Source of the DNA: Priapulus caudatus | Lineage: Eukaryota > Priapulida > Priapulimorpha > Priapulimorphida > Priapulidae | DNA length: 21,305 nt | Assembly (NCBI RefSeq): GCF_000485595.1 | Contig: NW_014577771.1 | Coordinates: 138,594-159,898 of the forward strand | Reading direction: 5' to 3' | In this document: piece by piece, positions 18,335-21,305 of the stretch | How positions within the stretch are numbered: the stretch's first letter is position 1 | How the letters are laid out: each line of letters begins with the position of its first letter | Position numbers and translations under genes: made by a program | Notes under the pieces: generated by a model | What the model saw: only the letters and a program-made list of their open reading frames with translations | What the model was told of the DNA's origin: nothing | Databases searched by the model: none

Positions 18335-18360
18335 CTAATATAATATAATATAATATAATT
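18335..18360 (+). repeat. (TAATA)n microsatellite
   Basis: Five tandem AATAT/TAATA units in the right part of the loop of fold-back element 1. Confidence 0.85.
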
Positions 18361-18543
18361 AGAAGCGTCTTAGATGTTTAAATTCGGCTGGGGGATAACC
18401 CCGCACCCCCCTTCCACTTCTATCTCGGCACTAGAGGCGTGCCGCCGTAGTCGGGCACGCTACATCACAACTGGCTCTGGATGAATAGCGCATATCGAAC
18501 AGGTGTCCCGAGCTCGGACGAATATCCACGTCGTTAGTATTAC

Positions 18544-18722
18544 GACCCCTTACTATATCTACTATTAGGCCTTATTAAATATTAGGCTGTTATTAAGTAA
18601 TAATGTAGGCCTTTGGTATAGTATAGTGTAAACTATCTAACTAGTTATACGCCCCAGGTAACTATTCAGCGAGATGGGAAACTTGTGGCTAGTGTAAAAT
18701 GTTAATGCTGTGCATAATACTA
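18544..18722. other. AT-rich spacer between the two fold-back elements
   Basis: Contains AGGCCTTATTAAATATTAGG and TAATGTAGGCCT words that form a loose hairpin; otherwise featureless. Confidence 0.35.
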
Positions 18723-19247
18723 ATTAGATACACATAAGTGTAACCCAAACAAGAGTAGGGTTGTAATAACTAATCATTAATGTAACGTTATGGCTCATAG
18801 GGTCTATGTCCGCGCAGGTACTGCGGTACCTACCGGGTACGGTTCCGGTATACGGACGTACCATCAACCATGGTGCACTATTTGAATATGGGTAGGTTAG
18901 GAATTAGGTTAAGGTTAGGGGTTAGGGAGTAGGCGTAGCGCGACTCCTAGAGCCGTTAAGTGAAGTAGGCCGAGGTAGCCTTGGTTCTGGCATTATTAAA
19001 TAGTAACAGGGTACGTTCCGGTATACCCCGGCCACGCGTACCCAGGTAACGTTCACGGCACGTACCCGGGGGACATAGACGGTTTTAGACCCTCTAGCGT
19101 GAAGGCATGTAACCAACTCGTTGGGTTGTACACATAATAGTAGTAACGCCAACATTGTGTAACCCAACTCGTATCGTGGTTGTACTAATAATATGTAACC
19201 TCCAACAAGTTAACCTACTCTTGTTGGGCTTACTTTATTGGTATCTA
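18723..19247. repeat. Fold-back element 2, imperfect inverted repeat
   Basis: The outer arms at 18723-18764 and 19211-19247 pair at about 80 percent around ACAAGAGTAGG. Inner parts pair around CTATGTCC (18804-18811 with 19071-19078) and GTAC-rich stretches (18817-18860 with 19013-19068). The right half also has a direct duplication (19109-19150 and 19158-19202, TGTAACCAACTCGT-like). The loop contains degenerate TTAGGG words (about 18890-18930). No protein-coding content is visible. Confidence 0.6.
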
Positions 19248-19616
19248 AAATACTAAACTAGTAATAGGGCCTGACAAGTCTAGAACTATAGGTTCTATAA
19301 TAGTAATTAGTATGAGTATGATTATGAATGTTAATAGGGCACCGATCGTCTATAATAATTATCATTAGTCATCGATTGTATGCCATTCGAGTTTAGGCCC
19401 TACTCTATCCACTGCATATATATATGTGCATTGGACTATCCGAACTAGTGTCTGAATTTTCGTCAGTTCTCTCACTATCGATGTATCAACGTCTGGCATG
19501 GGTGGCGAATCTCTAGTCCTGGTCTAGCCTCTTTGATACTAATTACTATAGGGCCGCTTTTGCTGTTGGCATGAGCGAAGAAAAGCTCTGCCATTGTTAA
19601 GAAAAATTCCCATGAT
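19248..19616. other. Non-coding AT-rich spacer
   Basis: Contains a near-palindrome TGCATATATATATGTGCA at about 19414-19431 and repeated TAGGGCC words. No gene is seen. Confidence 0.35.
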
Positions 19617-20070
19617 AGGGCCTCTACGCTTCTCACATAGCTAAGGGCATCTACAGCTTCCTATACTTAGGGTATCTATACGGCTTCCCATAGCCCGCCT
19701 CTACCGCTTCCCATAGCTAAGGGCATCTACAGCTTCCTATACTTAGGGTATCTATACGGCTTCCCATAGCCCGCCTCTACCGCTTCCCATAGCTAAGGGC
19801 ATCTACAGCTTCCTATACTTAGGGTATCTATACGGCTTCCCATAGCCCGCCTCTACCGCTTCCCATAGCTAAGGGCATCTACGGCTTCCCATACTTAGGG
19901 TATCTATACGGCTTCCCATAGCTTAGGGCCTCTACAGCTTCCCATAGCTTAGGGTCTCTACGGCTTCCCATAGCTTAGGGCCTCTACAGCTTCCCATAGC
20001 TTAGGGTCTCTACGGCTTCCCATAGCTCAGGGTCTCTACGGCTTCCCATAGCTTAGGGTCTCTACGGCTC
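19617..20070 (+). repeat. Minisatellite of about 26-bp monomers, with a 76-bp higher-order repeat
   Basis: Some 17-18 monomers of the form CGGCTTCCCATAG followed by a CTTAGGG(T/C)CTCTA part. In the left half three monomer types alternate as a 76-bp unit whose copies start at about 19704, 19780 and 19856 and are identical to one another. The right half is a simple monomer run with alternating ACGG/ACAG and GGCC/GGTC variants. Confidence 0.92.
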
Positions 20071-21012
20071 AGGAACGGTGAGTCTTCAATCGTGGCTTAA
20101 TCCATGCTATTACGTTTCTCAATATTATGTCAATCGATCAATATCAATATTCTACTGAAAACTACTGAAATTATCGGTTGATTGGCAAATTGATCGAATC
20201 ATTGTGAGCGAAATTTCAGGGGTTATTATGTATTTTTAGTCGAGAACTAATATTGCTGAATGCAATTATATAACTGTGTTGTTGCGCCCACACAAATCGT
20301 TCGTGTCAAATGTCTCACTTTTGTGGTTCGTTTCCCTGAAAGCATTTTACACGTATTGTTTAGTTGTACGCATTAAGACGACTTTATTTCCATTTACACA
20401 GTTCAATGATGACGGTATCAAGGATATCAATGCATCAAAATTTTTATTGGAGTTTATCGGAGATTTTCTATTTAATTTTAATTGTTGCCATTCCCTTCTA
20501 TTCTATCCCATTTCTAGGGAAATTACATATACATCAGTCAGTGACAGGCATTTCTCAGCATAGCGGTCTAATAGAAGAACCATAGCTCAGAGATTTTTAC
20601 CTGGTGGCAAGTTCTATTTTTTTACATGTACATATGTACAGCCTGGAATAAAAGTCAAATTTTGGAATAAGCCCGATCGGGCTATAATCTATATAGTTAG
20701 CAGAGAACACTGGTGATGTTGCAACCTGATGATGTGAATTGTTGCATTTTTATGGAACAATTTATAATTTAACATGTTATTTGCTGTAAAAGATTAAATA
20801 ATGGTAAATCCTATATCATCAATGTCACTATATCAGGAGTGTATCAATTGATACACTATAGATATGGTGTACTCAGTATACGTGTAGCATATTTTTCTGA
20901 TATATTTAGATGAAATACCACTTCTAGAAGGAAGCCAGATGGATAAGGCGCCCACCTCGGCACTGATGCCTGTCTTGCGTGAGTACAGAATACTATTGTG
21001 TTTTTTTTACTT
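20071..21012. other. AT-rich DNA, no supported gene
   Basis: The longest open frame (20276-20563, + strand, 95 codons) is Phe/Leu/Ser-rich, has no recognised domain and overlaps another frame of similar length. A 15-18 bp inverted pair GTGTATCAATTGATACAC lies at about 20838-20855. Confidence 0.4.
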
Positions 21013-21199
21013 TGATCAAAGGTCAAGAGGTGTAAAAGAATTGGGAACATTCCCTCCTTAACTTAAGGTATAGGGAGGAAATGCAGAATTGCGGCACAAA
21101 TCTAAACGACTTGACCTAGGCACGTGATATAGTCGGTGTATAGCATCATGGTAGGAAAAGCCATCACTGTGCCGAAATTGGATGTCAGGTCAAAGGTCA
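21013..21199 (+). promoter_or_regulatory. Two DR1-type nuclear-receptor motifs
   Basis: AGGTCAAAGGTCA at 21187-21199 is a perfect direct repeat of AGGTCA with one-base spacing, the consensus bound by HNF4, COUP-TF and RXR heterodimers in animals. TGATCAAAGGTCA at 21013-21025 matches with changes in the first half-site. Both have the same orientation. Without a neighbouring gene, function is inferred from sequence alone, and such words also occur inside transposons. Confidence 0.35.
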
Positions 21200-21305
21200 A
21201 TGGGGCACAGGGCAGATTTTAGACATTTTCTGAGGACATGGTCTGACGTAGCAATTCGAAAACTACCCTAGACCCCCCCTTCGCGTTCTCGCAAGTTTGT
21301 GTTAC

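Larger units (their letters stand above)
17953..18543. repeat. Fold-back element 1, imperfect inverted repeat of about 70 bp arms
   Basis: The arm at 17953-18022 contains GTCCGAGCC, ACACCTGT, TATGCGCTATTC and CAGTTG in order. The arm at 18468-18543 contains the reverse complements of the same words in reverse order. The loop of about 445 bp has no open frame, includes a perfect 20-bp palindrome (18190-18209) and a TAATA microsatellite (18335-18360). It resembles a MITE or fold-back transposon; no target duplication was identified. Confidence 0.65.

Noticed and set aside
18889-18935. Interstitial telomere repeat (TTAGGG)
   Set aside because: Only about six degenerate units, none in a regular tandem run; they lie in the loop of a fold-back element and could be chance.
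20276-20563. A 95-codon open frame on the + strand
   Set aside because: No recognised domain, a composition typical of AT-rich DNA, and overlap with a second frame of similar length.

Overview
The window looks like a repeat-dominated stretch of a metazoan (probably invertebrate) nuclear genome. It holds Ty3/gypsy-type LTR retrotransposon remains, MITE-like inverted-repeat elements in a satellite array, several microsatellites, a minisatellite and long AT-rich non-coding DNA. I find no rRNA or tRNA gene, no CRISPR array, no bacterial-type operon and no intact host protein-coding gene. The species cannot be named from the sequence.

Region 1 (1-6659) is a tandem pair of the same defective Ty3/gypsy-like element, arranged LTR - internal - LTR - internal - LTR with a period of about 3.1-3.25 kb; the first LTR is cut by the window edge. 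Each internal region carries gag (capsid-like region, CCHC zinc knuckle), a protease segment with a DSG active-site motif, the linker and HHCC zinc-binding domain of integrase, and a basic C-terminal tail. Reverse transcriptase, RNase H and the integrase DDE core are missing from both copies. Both copies also share in-frame stops, so the element was already non-autonomous before it was duplicated. Any mobility would have needed a helper element.

Region 2 (about 6615-11108) is a satellite array. A 410-440 bp module A alternates with a short TTACAG-rich spacer B (about 90 bp) and a longer spacer C (about 310-330 bp). The order is C-tail, A1, C1, A2, B1, A3, C2, A4, B2, A5, C3, A6, B3, A7, partial C4, giving a higher-order period A-B-A-C of about 1.25 kb. 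The first 270-300 bp of every A module are bounded by inverted repeats of about 50 bp, so each A contains a MITE-like element. Spacer C contains a block of about 43 bp also found at the end of the gypsy LTR. The third LTR passes into the array inside that block, and the array stops on the right at the start of the same block.

Region 3 (11109-17950) is non-coding as far as I can tell. It has a possible tRNA-like SINE trace near 11206, a perfect 15-bp-stem hairpin (11784-11816), a diverged duplication (12447-12830), GT-rich, GATA and TTTG low-complexity tracts, a (CA)n microsatellite of about 155 bp with the only N of the window (15305), and a strongly G+T-rich stretch (15306-16760).

Region 4 (17950-20070) has two fold-back structures with imperfect arms (17953-18543 and 18723-19247) and a minisatellite of about 26-bp monomers (19617-20070), part of which is a 76-bp higher-order repeat. 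Region 5 (20071-21305) is AT-rich with no recognisable gene; near its end are a perfect DR1-type nuclear-receptor motif and a one-mismatch relative.

Scattered single-base indels are much denser at about 1-1500 and 4600-11100 than at about 1900-4560. This pattern follows position and not copy identity, so many frameshifts here may be uncorrected long-read errors rather than biology.
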